From Synergistaceae bacterium (GTDB taxonomy: Bacteria; Synergistota; Synergistia; Synergistales; Aminobacteriaceae): a stretch of DNA of 64,000 nt. The DNA is taken from contig JAFSSM010000008.1 of the NCBI GenBank assembly GCA_017451025.1, positions 59,259 through 123,258 of the forward strand, written 5' to 3'. The notes below the pieces were generated by a model. The model searched no databases, was not told the origin of the DNA, and saw nothing but the letters and a program-made list of their open reading frames with translations. This document shows, piece after piece, positions 46,333 to 57,291 of the stretch (positions within the stretch are counted from its first letter, which is position 1; each line of letters starts with the position of its first letter). Both the position numbers and the translations under genes were made by a program.

Positions 46333-47027
46333 TATTCCACCGCCTTATTAATGCAAGATATAGCGTTAAGGCTTCTCGGGTAGCCGATATACGGCAGGCA
46401 CTGCGAGACTACATCAATCAAAAACGCCTTATCGTTGCCCATGTTCATGTTGCCCTTAGCGTGTGCTGTAAGCTGCGGTTCGCAACCTCCTTGTGCCGCA
46501 ATATAGCAGAAGGTAATCATCTCGCGTTCCCTGAGAGTGAGTCCTTTGCGGGTGTAGTAATCACCGAAGCAGTTACCGGCGAGCCAGCAGTTAATCAGTC
46601 CTCCATTCTGGAAGCCCCTCATGCCTTCGCCAAATATATCTACTTGTGCCTGATTGCCCTTCTCGATTCTGTCGTCGGGGGTTGTTGTTGACGCACCAGG
46701 CAGAGGCAGACTAACTCCCCTTGCCTCGAGGATTTTGTTGGCGGCCTTCAGGAAGGGACGTGTACGGCCAATTCCGAGATAGGCCGTGCCCTGATAGATA
46801 ACCTCTTTGACCTCTGAGGGGGTCATGCCTGCGTCGAGAGCCTCAGGCAGAATCGCATTGAACTCGTCGACTCCCTGACAGCCCAGCAGTGTAGCAACAA
46901 TCGCCATATACCTTGTGCGAGCGTCCAGCTTCGACTGCGCAGGGACTTCAACGCCCGAAAAATTCCCGAAGAACTCCGCAAATTCGGGGTCTGTTGCCTT
47001 GAACTCATCAACTACATGTGAACTCAT
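46332..47027 (-). CDS. Carboxymuconolactone decarboxylase-family protein
   Basis: About 231 residues with two CMD/AhpD-type helical repeats: RTRYMAIVATLLGCQGVDEFNAIL...GMTPSEVKEVIYQGTAYLGI and LREREMITFCYIAAQGGCEPQLTAHAKGNMNMGNDKAFLIDVVSQCLPYIGYPRSLNAI. No CxxC pair of AhpD, so peroxidase reductase activity is not predicted. Start taken at MSSHVV after the hydrolase stop. Often found beside cupin proteins, as here. Biochemical role unknown. Confidence 0.87.
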   Translation of the reverse strand: MSSHVVDEFKATDPEFAEFFGNFSGVEVPAQSKLDARTRYMAIVATLLGCQGVDEFNAILPEALDAGMTPSEVKEVIYQGTAYLGIGRTRPFLKAANKILEARGVSLPLPGASTTTPDDRIEKGNQAQVDIFGEGMRGFQNGGLINCWLAGNCFGDYYTRKGLTLREREMITFCYIAAQGGCEPQLTAHAKGNMNMGNDKAFLIDVVSQCLPYIGYPRSLNAISCINKAVE

Positions 47028-47029
47028 AA

Positions 47030-47632
47030 TTACTGTACCGCCTTTCTCATCCATTCATCCAGAAAAGCAAGCTGCTCTTCCGTGTGGAACCAGTGTTCTC
47101 CGTCCTCCATAACTGTGAGTTTCGCGCCGTGTGTGTTCACGAACTCATCGACAGTATGGCGTGAAATTATGTTGTCATGCCCGGCATAAAGTATCTCGGT
47201 CGGAACGTTCCATGTTATGGGGTTCTCGCGGACAAAGCACAGGTACTTCCACGATAGCACCATACCGGAACGTAAAACTACCTCTCCCTTTTCACGAAGC
47301 TCCTGCTCTGAGACATCGGCACGGCTCATCATGTCGAGTATCACTCTCTCCATGTCAAGCACCGGAGATATGAACAAAGCCTTTGCGATTTTGCAGTCCC
47401 TAAGTGCTAGCATCGAGAAGTATGCTCCTATGCTGTTTGCAATGAGGTAGATTTGAGGGTACTTCTCACACATTTTGTCATAGCACGCACGAATATCACC
47501 AAGCACTTCATTCGGAACATACCCCTCGTAATCCACGCCTATAACATCGTAACCCGGACAGTTCTTCCTGTAGTTTTCGGCTTTCTGAGCATTTCCGCCC
47601 AAGCCGTGAACGTACATTATTACCTTCTTCAT
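47030..47632 (-). CDS. Small alpha/beta hydrolase
   Basis: 200 residues, cytosolic. Fold markers: YVHGLGGNAQKAENY (oxyanion loop), nucleophile elbow LIANSIGAYFSM, acid ILYAGHDNIISRHT and final GEHWFHTEEQ with catalytic His. Resembles small esterases or YqiA-like hydrolases. Overlaps the ABM-cupin gene by four bases and is followed two bases later by the CMD gene. Confidence 0.8.
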   Translation of the reverse strand: MKKVIMYVHGLGGNAQKAENYRKNCPGYDVIGVDYEGYVPNEVLGDIRACYDKMCEKYPQIYLIANSIGAYFSMLALRDCKIAKALFISPVLDMERVILDMMSRADVSEQELREKGEVVLRSGMVLSWKYLCFVRENPITWNVPTEILYAGHDNIISRHTVDEFVNTHGAKLTVMEDGEHWFHTEEQLAFLDEWMRKAVQ

Positions 47633-48759
47633 TTCAGGAGAGCGTATTCTTCCGGATCAACAGCCTCGCACCATTCGTTGGACGTGCCTTCACCGCCGAC
47701 CTCTACAGCCAAGTGCTGGAACCACGAATCTTTTGCGGCTCCGTGCCAATGCTTTACGTTTGCAGGGATATTCACAACATCGCCGGGGTGAAGTTCACGC
47801 GCGGGCTTTCCCCATTCCTGATAGTATCCTCTTCCCGCAACGCAGACGAGAATCTGTCCGCCGCCCTTCTCTGCGTGGTGAATATGCCAGTGATTCCGGC
47901 AGCCTGGCTCGAACGTTACGTTGAAGATGCCTACCTGTTCCAGCGACAAGGGAGCAAGATAACTCTGACCGTCGAAATACTGAGCATAGGCGTTGTTGGG
48001 CTGGCCAAGAGGAAATGCGCTGAGTTCCTGGCCGTCTGGGGATAAGTGCAGGCCCTTGCTGCTGAGTGTTACGTTTGCCGGGTTGTTGCTGACTTCTTTT
48101 CGTGATTCTGTCATAGTGTCTGCCTTCTTTCTGAATGATTCATATTTCTCTGAACGCAAATATTTTTGCATTGCCTCATCATCCGCGTAAACTTCCAGCG
48201 TATGAATGAAGTTCTGCCTGTCTCCCTGCTCGCTGGTTGCGAACATCACTAGCACTTCTGCTTCCTCCGCAACTGCCCGCGAGAACTCCTGAACCGTCAA
48301 CGCCTTAAACTCTTCCAGGTATTCAGGCTTAACCTCGATTAAGTTCATCATCACGCATTTTCCTGTACCCTGCTTCTTCTGCTCAAGCACTATCGCGTCA
48401 ACAGGAAGTATCTTCAGGCTCTCGAGTATCGGCTCCCGTTCGGTGATAAACGCCTTGAATCCTTCGCTGTCTCTGTGAACCTGATATGCTGCCTCGTCCT
48501 CGTAGATTTCGAGTATGCGCATAAGGTCAGGATTTTTTGCGTCAATACCTCCATAAAGCGAGTAGCTCCCTGATTCATTAGGAGTATACTTCGCGACAGT
48601 TCGGGCACTTATCGCGGCCATCTCCTGCATCTTGCCGGGCTTGGCCTGCAATACAGCCCAGTGAACTTTAAGCGTTTTTCCGGCAGGAGCAAATACGGTG
48701 TGAGCCTCTGCCTGTCCTGCAAACATCAGGCACACAAACATTAATGCTAACAGTTTCAT
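47629..48759 (-). CDS. Exported protein: two ABM-type ferredoxin-like domains plus a cupin
   Basis: About 376 residues. Signal peptide MKLLALMFVCLMFAGQAEA. Two antibiotic-biosynthesis-monooxygenase-like domains (HWAVLQAKPGKMQEMAAIS...LMRILEIYEDEAAYQVH; MNLIEVKPEYLEEFKALT...FIHTLEVYADDEAMQKYL), then a cupin with metal ligands in CRNHWHIHHAEKGGGQIL and PANVKHWHGA. First gene of the redox operon. ATG 48759 with GAGGAGG upstream; an earlier frame start is rejected. Probably acts on a quinone-like or carbonyl compound in the periplasm; inference only. Confidence 0.85.
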   Translation of the reverse strand: MKLLALMFVCLMFAGQAEAHTVFAPAGKTLKVHWAVLQAKPGKMQEMAAISARTVAKYTPNESGSYSLYGGIDAKNPDLMRILEIYEDEAAYQVHRDSEGFKAFITEREPILESLKILPVDAIVLEQKKQGTGKCVMMNLIEVKPEYLEEFKALTVQEFSRAVAEEAEVLVMFATSEQGDRQNFIHTLEVYADDEAMQKYLRSEKYESFRKKADTMTESRKEVSNNPANVTLSSKGLHLSPDGQELSAFPLGQPNNAYAQYFDGQSYLAPLSLEQVGIFNVTFEPGCRNHWHIHHAEKGGGQILVCVAGRGYYQEWGKPARELHPGDVVNIPANVKHWHGAAKDSWFQHLAVEVGGEGTSNEWCEAVDPEEYALLK

Positions 48760-48844
48760 GGTTACCTCCTCTTCAATTGTGAAAATAGGATGTCTGCGAT
48801 TATACATGCTACACTTCAGCTTAAAGCCTACGTAAAATTAACTA

Positions 48845-48873
48845 TTGCGTTTTCGTGAAGAGGGGGTTATCAT
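48845..48873 (+). promoter_or_regulatory. groESL promoter
   Basis: TTGCGT (48845-48850), 17-base spacer, TATCAT (48868-48873), with CIRCE 16 bases downstream. Confidence 0.7.
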
Positions 48874-48889
48874 TCCGCGCGTTGTTGAG

Positions 48890-48916
48890 TTAGCACTATT
48901 TATGACTGAGTGCCAT
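48890..48916. promoter_or_regulatory. CIRCE operator (variant) before groES
   Basis: TTAGCACTA, nine bases, GAGTGCCAT. Arms identical to those before hrcA, including the departures from consensus. Confidence 0.92.
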
Positions 48917-48940
48917 TAAATACAGGAGGCTATAAAAATT

Positions 48941-49231
48941 ATGAAACTTAAACCGTTAGGCGACAGGCTCGTTGTGAAAGTCCTGACCCGTGAAGAGAAA
49001 ACCAAAGGCGGAATCGTTCTGCCCGATACAGCCAAAGAGAAACCCACAGAGGGAGAAGTTGTAGCAGTAGGTACAGGAAAAGTCCTCGACAACGGACAGA
49101 AACAGCCCGTCGAAGTTAAAGTAGGCGACCATATAATCTTCAGCAAGTACGCAGGAACAGAAGTAACTGTAGACGGTGAAGAACTTGTGATTTTCAGCGA
49201 GCGCGACGTTCTCGCAATAGTAGAGAAGTAA
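48941..49231 (+). CDS. groES: Co-chaperonin GroES
   Basis: 96 residues. [15 protein letters not shown] start, mobile loop [18 protein letters not shown], and [14 protein letters not shown]. Caps the GroEL folding chamber. AGGAGG upstream; 21 bases before groEL. Confidence 0.97.
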   Translation: MKLKPLGDRLVVKVLTREEKTKGGIVLPDTAKEKPTEGEVVAVGTGKVLDNGQKQPVEVKVGDHIIFSKYAGTEVTVDGEELVIFSERDVLAIVEK

Positions 49232-50925
<1,694 letters not shown>

Positions 50926-50930
50926 ATTGT

Positions 50931-50967
50931 TCCCCCGCAGGTCGGTATGACTTACGGGGGATTTTTA
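50931..50967. terminator. Terminator between groEL and the subtilase
   Basis: TCCCCCG (50931-50937) pairs with CGGGGGA (50955-50961), followed by TTTTTATTA on the plus strand. It lies between convergent genes, but the T-run favours groEL. Confidence 0.85.
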
Positions 50968-52467
50968 TTACCTTTGCTTCATGAACAGGCAGGGTGCTAA
51001 CATGCACATAACCGCAAAGCCGCCAATAACATTACAGCCTCCGCCGGAATCCTCCTCTTCCTGCTTCGGGTCAACGTTGTACGTCGCCATTATGTTTGGC
51101 AGAATCCGCAAGGCAGTGTACACATCAAGAAACCCGTTCTCCGAAGTATCAGCATCAACGTGTTCCAGACCGTCATCGTAGAGATATGCTCCGCTGTCGT
51201 TCATGCAGTGATTCCTGTCCGCCCCGTCGAGAATTGCCTTCCGAATCTGCGAAGCCTTAGCCTCCGGATACACAGACTTCATGAGAGCCACAGCACCAGT
51301 AACATGCGGAGCTGCCATCGATGTACCGCTGAAGGCCGCGTAATTCCTAACACCTGTCTCGACTTCCTCGTAGAACTCAAGCTCATAATCAGAAGGAACT
51401 GCACTCACTATGTACACTCCAGGTGCCGCTATATCCGCGTTGTAATTCGTGCTGCTGTATTCTGTGCCGCGTGCAAGCTCCCTATTCGCAGAAGATACCA
51501 CTATCATGTTGTCGATACCTATGTATGACGCCGGGTAAATGTAATCTCCCTTCAGGTAGCTATATTTTCCGTCATCGTCCGGCTCGCTGTCGCAAGGTGC
51601 AGGAAATCCTACAGCCTGATTCTCGTTCCCGGCAGCCACACACAAAATCGTCCTGTCTGTCCTGCTCACCTGAAGCATCGCTCGGTACACAGGATTTGAT
51701 GCCTGCATCTCCTCCGGCGTACCCTCCTCCCATCCGCCAAGAGAGATATTTACCGCAATGATATTCACTCCCTGATTCAGAAGCTCAAGCACATAATCCA
51801 TTGCTGAGATGACCGCAGAATCACTTAGTTGTTCCTCATCCACAGCAAGAGAAATAATCTGCACGTCCCAGTTCACCCCGGCAACACCTGCTTCGTTGTT
51901 GCCCTCTGCTCCAATTGTTCCGGCTATGTGCGTACCGTGAGAATCGTTGTTGTAGTTTTGCCTGCCGGTTACGACGTTCCTGCTGTAGTTCGAGATATTT
52001 CCGCGCAAGTCCTCGTGATTCGGGTCTATCCCTCCGTCAATCACAGCCACGTAAACATCACCGTTGCCGGTTATTCCCGATTCCCAAAGCTCATTTGCGC
52101 GGATAGCCTTCATTCCCCAGAGGTAATCCGAATATTTGTCGTCGGGCATGTAGGAGCTTGCGTAGAGCTTCCTCTTGTAGTTCAGAGAGGCCGCCGCAAC
52201 TTCAGGCCGGTCCTTCAGATTAGCCAGAAGCTCCTGCTCTTTCCCTGCCTCACAATGCAGAAGCACAAACTTACCCTCGCCAGATTCAGACAGAGACGCG
52301 TAGACATTTTTCACTGATGCACCGACCTCATCCACAGCCGACGCACTTATGCTATCCTCTTTGAAGACGGCGATAACTTCACCAGGTACATACCCGCGCG
52401 AAAATGACGGGGACTCTGTGCAGAATATTACACCCGCAACCGCCAGCAGCAGCAATTTCTTCCTCAT
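50968..52467 (-). CDS. Secreted S8 subtilisin-type protease with Synerg-CTERM-type tail
   Basis: 499 residues. Signal peptide to about residue 23; propeptide about 26-100 (VPGEVIAVFK...RPEVAAASLNY); catalytic domain with Asp144 (VIDGGID), His177 (SHGTHIAG), oxyanion Asn281 (AAGNEN) and Ser383 (FSGTSMAAPH). The end is acidic, then DSGGGCNVIGG, a hydrophobic helix and KQR, the phylum sorting tail, so it is likely surface-anchored. It follows a free-standing propeptide homologue by two bases; its AAAGGAGG site lies inside the last codons of that gene, implying translational coupling. Confidence 0.95.
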   Translation of the reverse strand: MRKKLLLLAVAGVIFCTESPSFSRGYVPGEVIAVFKEDSISASAVDEVGASVKNVYASLSESGEGKFVLLHCEAGKEQELLANLKDRPEVAAASLNYKRKLYASSYMPDDKYSDYLWGMKAIRANELWESGITGNGDVYVAVIDGGIDPNHEDLRGNISNYSRNVVTGRQNYNNDSHGTHIAGTIGAEGNNEAGVAGVNWDVQIISLAVDEEQLSDSAVISAMDYVLELLNQGVNIIAVNISLGGWEEGTPEEMQASNPVYRAMLQVSRTDRTILCVAAGNENQAVGFPAPCDSEPDDDGKYSYLKGDYIYPASYIGIDNMIVVSSANRELARGTEYSSTNYNADIAAPGVYIVSAVPSDYELEFYEEVETGVRNYAAFSGTSMAAPHVTGAVALMKSVYPEAKASQIRKAILDGADRNHCMNDSGAYLYDDGLEHVDADTSENGFLDVYTALRILPNIMATYNVDPKQEEEDSGGGCNVIGGFAVMCMLAPCLFMKQR

Positions 52468-52469
52468 GA

Positions 52470-52850
52470 TTATTTTCCTCCTTTATGTGTTTTCTTGTGC
52501 CTGACCCTCTGCCTTATGTAGTTCAGAGAGGCAGCCTTAACATCAGAACGTTCACCCAGTTCTTCGAGCAGTGCTTCAGCATTTCCGGACTTTGCCCGCA
52601 GAAGTACCATAATCTCGTTGCCCGCAACAGAAACACTCTCGTAAATGCGCACAACCTCAGCGTCGAGACTCTCTGCTGTCTCATTCACCCATTGGGCATG
52701 TTCTCCGCCCTCTGCGATTGACTCAGCAGTAACGTCATTCACACCCGGATTCTGGAACACCGCTAGAACTTCTCCAGGTATGTTTTCTGCGGCAAAAGCA
52801 GGCACCGCAAAAACGGCCAGCACCGCAAAAATTATCGCGGCAAATCTCAC
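52470..52850 (-). CDS. Free-standing subtilase-propeptide-like (I9-type) secreted protein
   Basis: 126 residues, GTG start with AAGGAG upstream, signal peptide to about residue 21. The mature part parallels the propeptide of the downstream protease: IPGEVLAVFQ against VPGEVIAVFK, and RSDVKAASLNYIRQR against RPEVAAASLNYKRKL. It has no catalytic domain and ends in a basic tail (RHKKTHKGGK). Propeptides of this kind are chaperones and tight inhibitors of their protease. Co-transcribed with it. Alternative: a remnant of a duplicated protease, but the coding frame and signals are intact. Confidence 0.8.
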   Translation of the reverse strand: MRFAAIIFAVLAVFAVPAFAAENIPGEVLAVFQNPGVNDVTAESIAEGGEHAQWVNETAESLDAEVVRIYESVSVAGNEIMVLLRAKSGNAEALLEELGERSDVKAASLNYIRQRVRHKKTHKGGK

Positions 52851-52968
52851 AATAAATCATCTCCTTCATTCTTTTTGTCAATAATACTCCATTTCAGACT
52901 TCTTTTTGCCCATAGCTTGCATGACGCTATAAAATATTCAGCGTACACATATTTTTTCACAGAGGTAT

Positions 52969-53589
52969 ATGAACAAGTTGGTAAACAGAAAAATTCTCAG
53001 CTATTTCACTATTGACGGTGCTCCTGGCGGAAATCAGGACGACCTCATCGAATGGGACATGAACAAGGGCGGATGCGGAGCGGTTACTGCCTGCGACGTG
53101 TGCATGTTCCTGGCCGGACAGGAAAAGTTCAGTTCTCTTTACCCCTTCAGCACTCACAATATTTCCCGCAATGACTTCATCAAGTTCGCTTCCATAATGA
53201 AGCCTTACCTCTCGCCGCGCTATCACGGAATAGATTTTCTCGAGACCTACATCTGCGGCTTCTATGACTACCTCAAAACTACAGGCAACAATTCCCTGCT
53301 CCTCGAGGGCCTCTCCGGAAATGTACGTTATGATGTGTTTTCCGAAGCCATCACCAGCCAGATCGACAGAGGCTTTCCGGTTCCGTACCTGATGCTGATG
53401 CATCATGACCCGGCACTCGACGATTTCAATTGGCACTGGTTCAACCTGGCCGGCTATGAGGAAAAGGACGGGGAACTTCGCGTGATGACCGTAACCTATG
53501 GCGAGTTCTTGTGGTTCGGCCTGCGCAACATGTGGGACACAGGACACAGGCGCAAGGGCGGAATAATCCGAATTTTTGAGCGTGTGTGA
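52969..53589 (+). CDS. Putative papain-like (C39-like) cysteine peptidase fold protein
   Basis: 206 residues, no signal peptide. Contains NKGGCGAVTACDVCMFLA, in which a Cys starts a helix as in papain-like enzymes, and later HDPALDDFNWHWFNLAGYEEKDGELRVMTVTYGE, which supplies a His and an acid/Asn in the usual order. This suggests the C39-like fold but I do not recognise a named family. Start ATG with AGAGG. Monocistronic; diverges from the protease pair. Activity is not certain. Confidence 0.55.
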   Translation: MNKLVNRKILSYFTIDGAPGGNQDDLIEWDMNKGGCGAVTACDVCMFLAGQEKFSSLYPFSTHNISRNDFIKFASIMKPYLSPRYHGIDFLETYICGFYDYLKTTGNNSLLLEGLSGNVRYDVFSEAITSQIDRGFPVPYLMLMHHDPALDDFNWHWFNLAGYEEKDGELRVMTVTYGEFLWFGLRNMWDTGHRRKGGIIRIFERV

Positions 53590-53659
53590 TATTATTTCAA
53601 GGAACGTATTGATTTCAACGAAGGAGGTATAAGCCGTTCCGAATCAGCAACGGCATTTT

Positions 53660-56110
53660 ATGCTTATGAACGAAAATAGTTCACGCCGCCCGCCTAATAA
53701 TTCGGGCAGAAATTTCCGCATAGACCCCGACGAAATATTGCTAGGCATCCCGAACAGAAGGCCACAGTCCCGCAACCAGCAATCACCGAAAATTCAGCAG
53801 GGCCCGGCCAGAAAACAGCCTGCACAGCGCAAGCTGAAGCCCCGCAAGAAGAAAAAGGGTGTCTCCATCGTGAAGTTAATGCTCATGTCGTTATTGCTGG
53901 TAGTTCTGCTCGCGACAGGAGCACTCAGCGCAGGAGTCGCCTGGTATGTCGTCAAAATCTCGGAAGACCTGCCCAGTATGCTTGAGCTCGCTAACCCGCG
54001 AAACAGCCTTCCGTCAATACTTTATGACAGGAACGGCGAAGTCATAGCCAGACTCTTCATCGAGAACAGGACTCCGCTTGAACTCAGCGAGATTTCCCCC
54101 CATTTAGTCAGAGCAGTCCTAGCCGCAGAAGACTCCGCGTTCTACCAGCACGGCGGAATCAGAATCGGGTCAATCATGCGTGCACTGTGGACTGACGTTG
54201 TAGAAGGCGGGAAGGTTCAGGGAGCAAGCACAATCACTCAGCAGCTAGCAAGAAACTTGTTCCTGTCCCACGAGAAGAGCGTTACGCGCAAGGCTAAGGA
54301 AATAATTATTGCTATGCGTCTGGAAAAATTATTCCCTAAGGACAAAATTCTTGAGCTGTACTTGAACACAATCAACTTCGGTCATGGAGCTTGGGGAGCA
54401 GAGACAGCCGCACACACATACTTCGACAAACACGCAAAAGATTTAGACCTGGCAGAATCCGCCGCTCTTGCCGGGCTGATAGCTAACCCGGGACGCTATA
54501 ACCCGCTTTCCAGCACGAGCAACTCTAAGGCAAGACAGAACTACGTGCTCTCACGAATGGAGACTCTCGGCTGGATAACGTCAGAGCAGAGGCAGGAAGC
54601 CTACGAGCAGGAACTAAAGCTCAACGACAAGCCCGGCAACAAGATCGAGGAGTTCAACAGAGCACCGTATTTCGTGTCGCACCTCCTGTTCAACGATCTT
54701 CTGCCGAAATACGGCAAGGACGAAGTCTACAGCGGAGGAATGCAGATTTACACAACGCTTGACGTTAAACTTCAGGATAAGGCCAGAGAGTGCATACAGG
54801 GCCTCAGCAAAAACATAATGGGAGCACTTGTCTGCATAGAGGCCGATACCGGAGAAGTTCTCGCGCTTGTGGGCGGAAAGGACTTCAAGGAGAGCAAGTT
54901 TAACCGCGCAACGCAGGCAGTCCGTCAGCCCGGTTCCAGCTTCAAGCCGATAGTTTACGCGGCCGCAATGGAAGAGGACGTAATGCCCAGCGACCATTTT
55001 CTTGATGCGCCGATAACGTTCAAGCAGAAGGGTGCAGGCAATAAGGGGTGGTCGCCGCAGAACTCCACTAAAGGATTTGCCGGGGAGGTTACGCTCCAGA
55101 GGGCACTGACCAGCTCCTACAACACCGTAGCAGTTCGTGTTGCTACGTATATCGGGACTGACGCGATCGTTCAGATGGCCAGGAACATGGGCATCGAAAC
55201 CAAGTACCTGCCTAATGATTTATCGGTTGCACTCGGGTCTGCGAGCCTTACGCCGCTTGAGATGGCTGTAGCGTTCAACTGCTTCAACAGCGGCGGAAAA
55301 AGGATAGTCCCGCTCATGATTAAGGAGATTAAGGACAGGGACGGCAATATCCTTGAACAGAGAGAGACTGCGGCAAGCCAGGCAATGAGGCCCGAGACAG
55401 CGTATGCACTGCGCTCGATGATGCAGGATGCGGTTCGTGCCGGGACAGGCAAGCCCGCCGCAATGAAGAACGTAAATGTTTTCGGGAAGACCGGAACGTC
55501 AAATGACTTCATGGATGCATGGTTCTGCGGAGGAGTGCCGGGACTGACGACGGCAGTCTATGTCGGCAGGGATGACCATAAATCAATGGGCAAACGTGCA
55601 TTTGGCGGAACGATGGCGGCTCCGGTTTGGCGCAAGTTTATGCAGTATGCGGTTCAGGAGATGAAGACTCCGGCGAATTTCGCTCCGCCTCCGTCGTGGG
55701 TTGAGGTCGACAAAATCTCGATATGCAGGGCTTCGGGCTACAGGGCACTAAAAGGCTGTCAGGCAGTGCCGCTGTTCTTCCCGAAGGGCAAAGCTCCGAC
55801 GGCTTCGTGTCCGATTCACGGAGGAAGTTACAGGGCCGCAGACAATGACCCCAGAGGACCGAGATTGTTCCTAGTTGAGCAGGATGATACGTACTTCGCG
55901 AACCTGCAGAGGAAGGAACGCGAGGCCGCAAATTCAGCCAAGAAGGAAGCCCAGCAGCAGCAGGCAGCAGCTCAGCAGCAGGTTACGGCTCAGGCATCAC
56001 AGGCATCAATTCCCCGCCCGAATCCTCCTGCACCCAAGAGACAGGAGCCAAAGATGAACGAGGTGGAACAGCGTTACCAGCAGCTCCTCAAGCAGTACGG
56101 CCTGAACTAG
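53660..56110 (+). CDS. Penicillin-binding protein 1A (bifunctional transglycosylase/transpeptidase)
   Basis: 816 residues from ATG 53660. Basic N-terminal tail, one membrane helix (about 72-96), GT51 transglycosylase (VLAAEDSAFYQHGGI, QGASTITQQLARN, KDKILELYLNTINFG, AAHTYFDK), then transpeptidase with SXXK GSSFKPIVYA, SXN SSYNTV and KTG FGKTGTSND. C-terminal Gln-rich tail. The strong AAGGAGG (53621-53627) is 32 bases before this ATG; at normal spacing (eight bases) the in-frame codon is GTT 53636, so the true start may be earlier and non-standard. Confidence 0.93.
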   Translation: MLMNENSSRRPPNNSGRNFRIDPDEILLGIPNRRPQSRNQQSPKIQQGPARKQPAQRKLKPRKKKKGVSIVKLMLMSLLLVVLLATGALSAGVAWYVVKISEDLPSMLELANPRNSLPSILYDRNGEVIARLFIENRTPLELSEISPHLVRAVLAAEDSAFYQHGGIRIGSIMRALWTDVVEGGKVQGASTITQQLARNLFLSHEKSVTRKAKEIIIAMRLEKLFPKDKILELYLNTINFGHGAWGAETAAHTYFDKHAKDLDLAESAALAGLIANPGRYNPLSSTSNSKARQNYVLSRMETLGWITSEQRQEAYEQELKLNDKPGNKIEEFNRAPYFVSHLLFNDLLPKYGKDEVYSGGMQIYTTLDVKLQDKARECIQGLSKNIMGALVCIEADTGEVLALVGGKDFKESKFNRATQAVRQPGSSFKPIVYAAAMEEDVMPSDHFLDAPITFKQKGAGNKGWSPQNSTKGFAGEVTLQRALTSSYNTVAVRVATYIGTDAIVQMARNMGIETKYLPNDLSVALGSASLTPLEMAVAFNCFNSGGKRIVPLMIKEIKDRDGNILEQRETAASQAMRPETAYALRSMMQDAVRAGTGKPAAMKNVNVFGKTGTSNDFMDAWFCGGVPGLTTAVYVGRDDHKSMGKRAFGGTMAAPVWRKFMQYAVQEMKTPANFAPPPSWVEVDKISICRASGYRALKGCQAVPLFFPKGKAPTASCPIHGGSYRAADNDPRGPRLFLVEQDDTYFANLQRKEREAANSAKKEAQQQQAAAQQQVTAQASQASIPRPNPPAPKRQEPKMNEVEQRYQQLLKQYGLN

Positions 56111-56127
56111 TTGATTGCGGAGTTCAT

Positions 56128-56159
56128 GCTGACCGTTCGGCATGCCTTCACGGTCAGCA
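56128..56159. terminator. Hairpin after the PBP gene
   Basis: GCTGACCGT (56128-56136) pairs with ACGGTCAGC (56151-56159), a perfect nine-base stem. No T-tract follows directly; the second hairpin does. Confidence 0.5.
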
Positions 56160-56172
56160 ACCCGCCCACCCA

Positions 56173-56204
56173 CCCCCCAAAACATCAAGGGGGGGAATTT
56201 TTTT
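56173..56204 (+). terminator. Terminator after the PBP gene
   Basis: CCCCCC (56173-56178), loop, GGGGGGG (56189-56195), then AATTTTTTT. Confidence 0.85.
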
Positions 56205-56268
56205 GCTTTCTGCTATAATCTTGTCAATTCCATACACACATAAAATTTTTTGAGGGAGGCAATTTTTC

Positions 56269-57291
56269 ATGGCACTATTTGCACAGGATAAGAACCTCGC
56301 TATGGAACTTGTACGTTCCGCAGAAGCCGCAGTCATGGCTTCGGGCCGCTGGTTCGGTCTCGGCGACAAAAACGAAGTCGACCGTGCCGCTGTCGAAGCT
56401 ATGCGCTACGTCCTTCACGGTGTCGCAATGAAGGGTGTCGTCGTTATCGGCGAGGGCGAAAAGGACGAAGCACCGATGCTCTTCAACGGCGAGGAAGTCG
56501 GCACAGGCAACGGCCCCGAAGTCGATATCGCAGTTGACCCGATCGACGGAACGCGCCTCATGGCTCAGGGACAGGACGGCGCAATCAGCGTAATTGCCGC
56601 CGCTCCTCGCGGAACAATGTTCAGCCCGGATAACCTGTTCTACCTCAACAAGATAGTTACCGGCCCGGAAGCGGCAGGGTACATCGACATTCAGGCTCCC
56701 GTAGAGTTCAACGTCAGGATAGTTGCTAAGGCGAAGGGCAAAAAGATTGAGGAGACCACTGTTGTAATGCTAGACCGGCCAAGAAACGCAGAGATACTCC
56801 AGAAAGTCCGGAAACTAGGTGCGAGAATCAGGCTCATCGGCGACGGAGATGTTGCAGGTGCATTGATGACCAGCCTTCCAGGCCACGAAACAGCGGATAT
56901 TCTGCTCGGAATTGGCGGCTCACCCGAAGCCGTAATCACTGCCTGCGCAATGAAGTGTCTGGGCGCAAACATGCAGTGTCAGCCATATTTCAGGAATGAG
57001 GACGACGAAGCACGCGCAAGGGAACGCGGCCTCACGAAGGATACTCTGCTGACGATTGACGACCTCGTGAAGAGCGATAACGTGTTCTTTGCGGCGGCTG
57101 GCGGTTCTGACGGAGATTTGTTGAGGGGAGTGCATTATCACGGTGCACACATCGAGACCAACTCGCTGTGCATGAGGAGCAGCTCCGGAACAATAAGATT
57201 CATTTCTGCAACACACTCGCAGAAGAAGCTCGAGGAAATGGGCGGAAATATCGCCTATGACCCGTCAGTCAGGGAGGAACTCGGACTCTGA
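56269..57291 (+). CDS. glpX: Class II fructose-1,6-bisphosphatase
   Basis: Gluconeogenic hydrolysis of fructose-1,6-bisphosphate. 340 residues. Signatures: [38 protein letters not shown] with the lithium-sensitive phosphatase metal site, and [26 protein letters not shown] at 56214-56219 is a possible -10. AGGGAGG before the ATG. Overlaps dedA by one base. Confidence 0.95.
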   Translation: MALFAQDKNLAMELVRSAEAAVMASGRWFGLGDKNEVDRAAVEAMRYVLHGVAMKGVVVIGEGEKDEAPMLFNGEEVGTGNGPEVDIAVDPIDGTRLMAQGQDGAISVIAAAPRGTMFSPDNLFYLNKIVTGPEAAGYIDIQAPVEFNVRIVAKAKGKKIEETTVVMLDRPRNAEILQKVRKLGARIRLIGDGDVAGALMTSLPGHETADILLGIGGSPEAVITACAMKCLGANMQCQPYFRNEDDEARARERGLTKDTLLTIDDLVKSDNVFFAAAGGSDGDLLRGVHYHGAHIETNSLCMRSSSGTIRFISATHSQKKLEEMGGNIAYDPSVREELGL

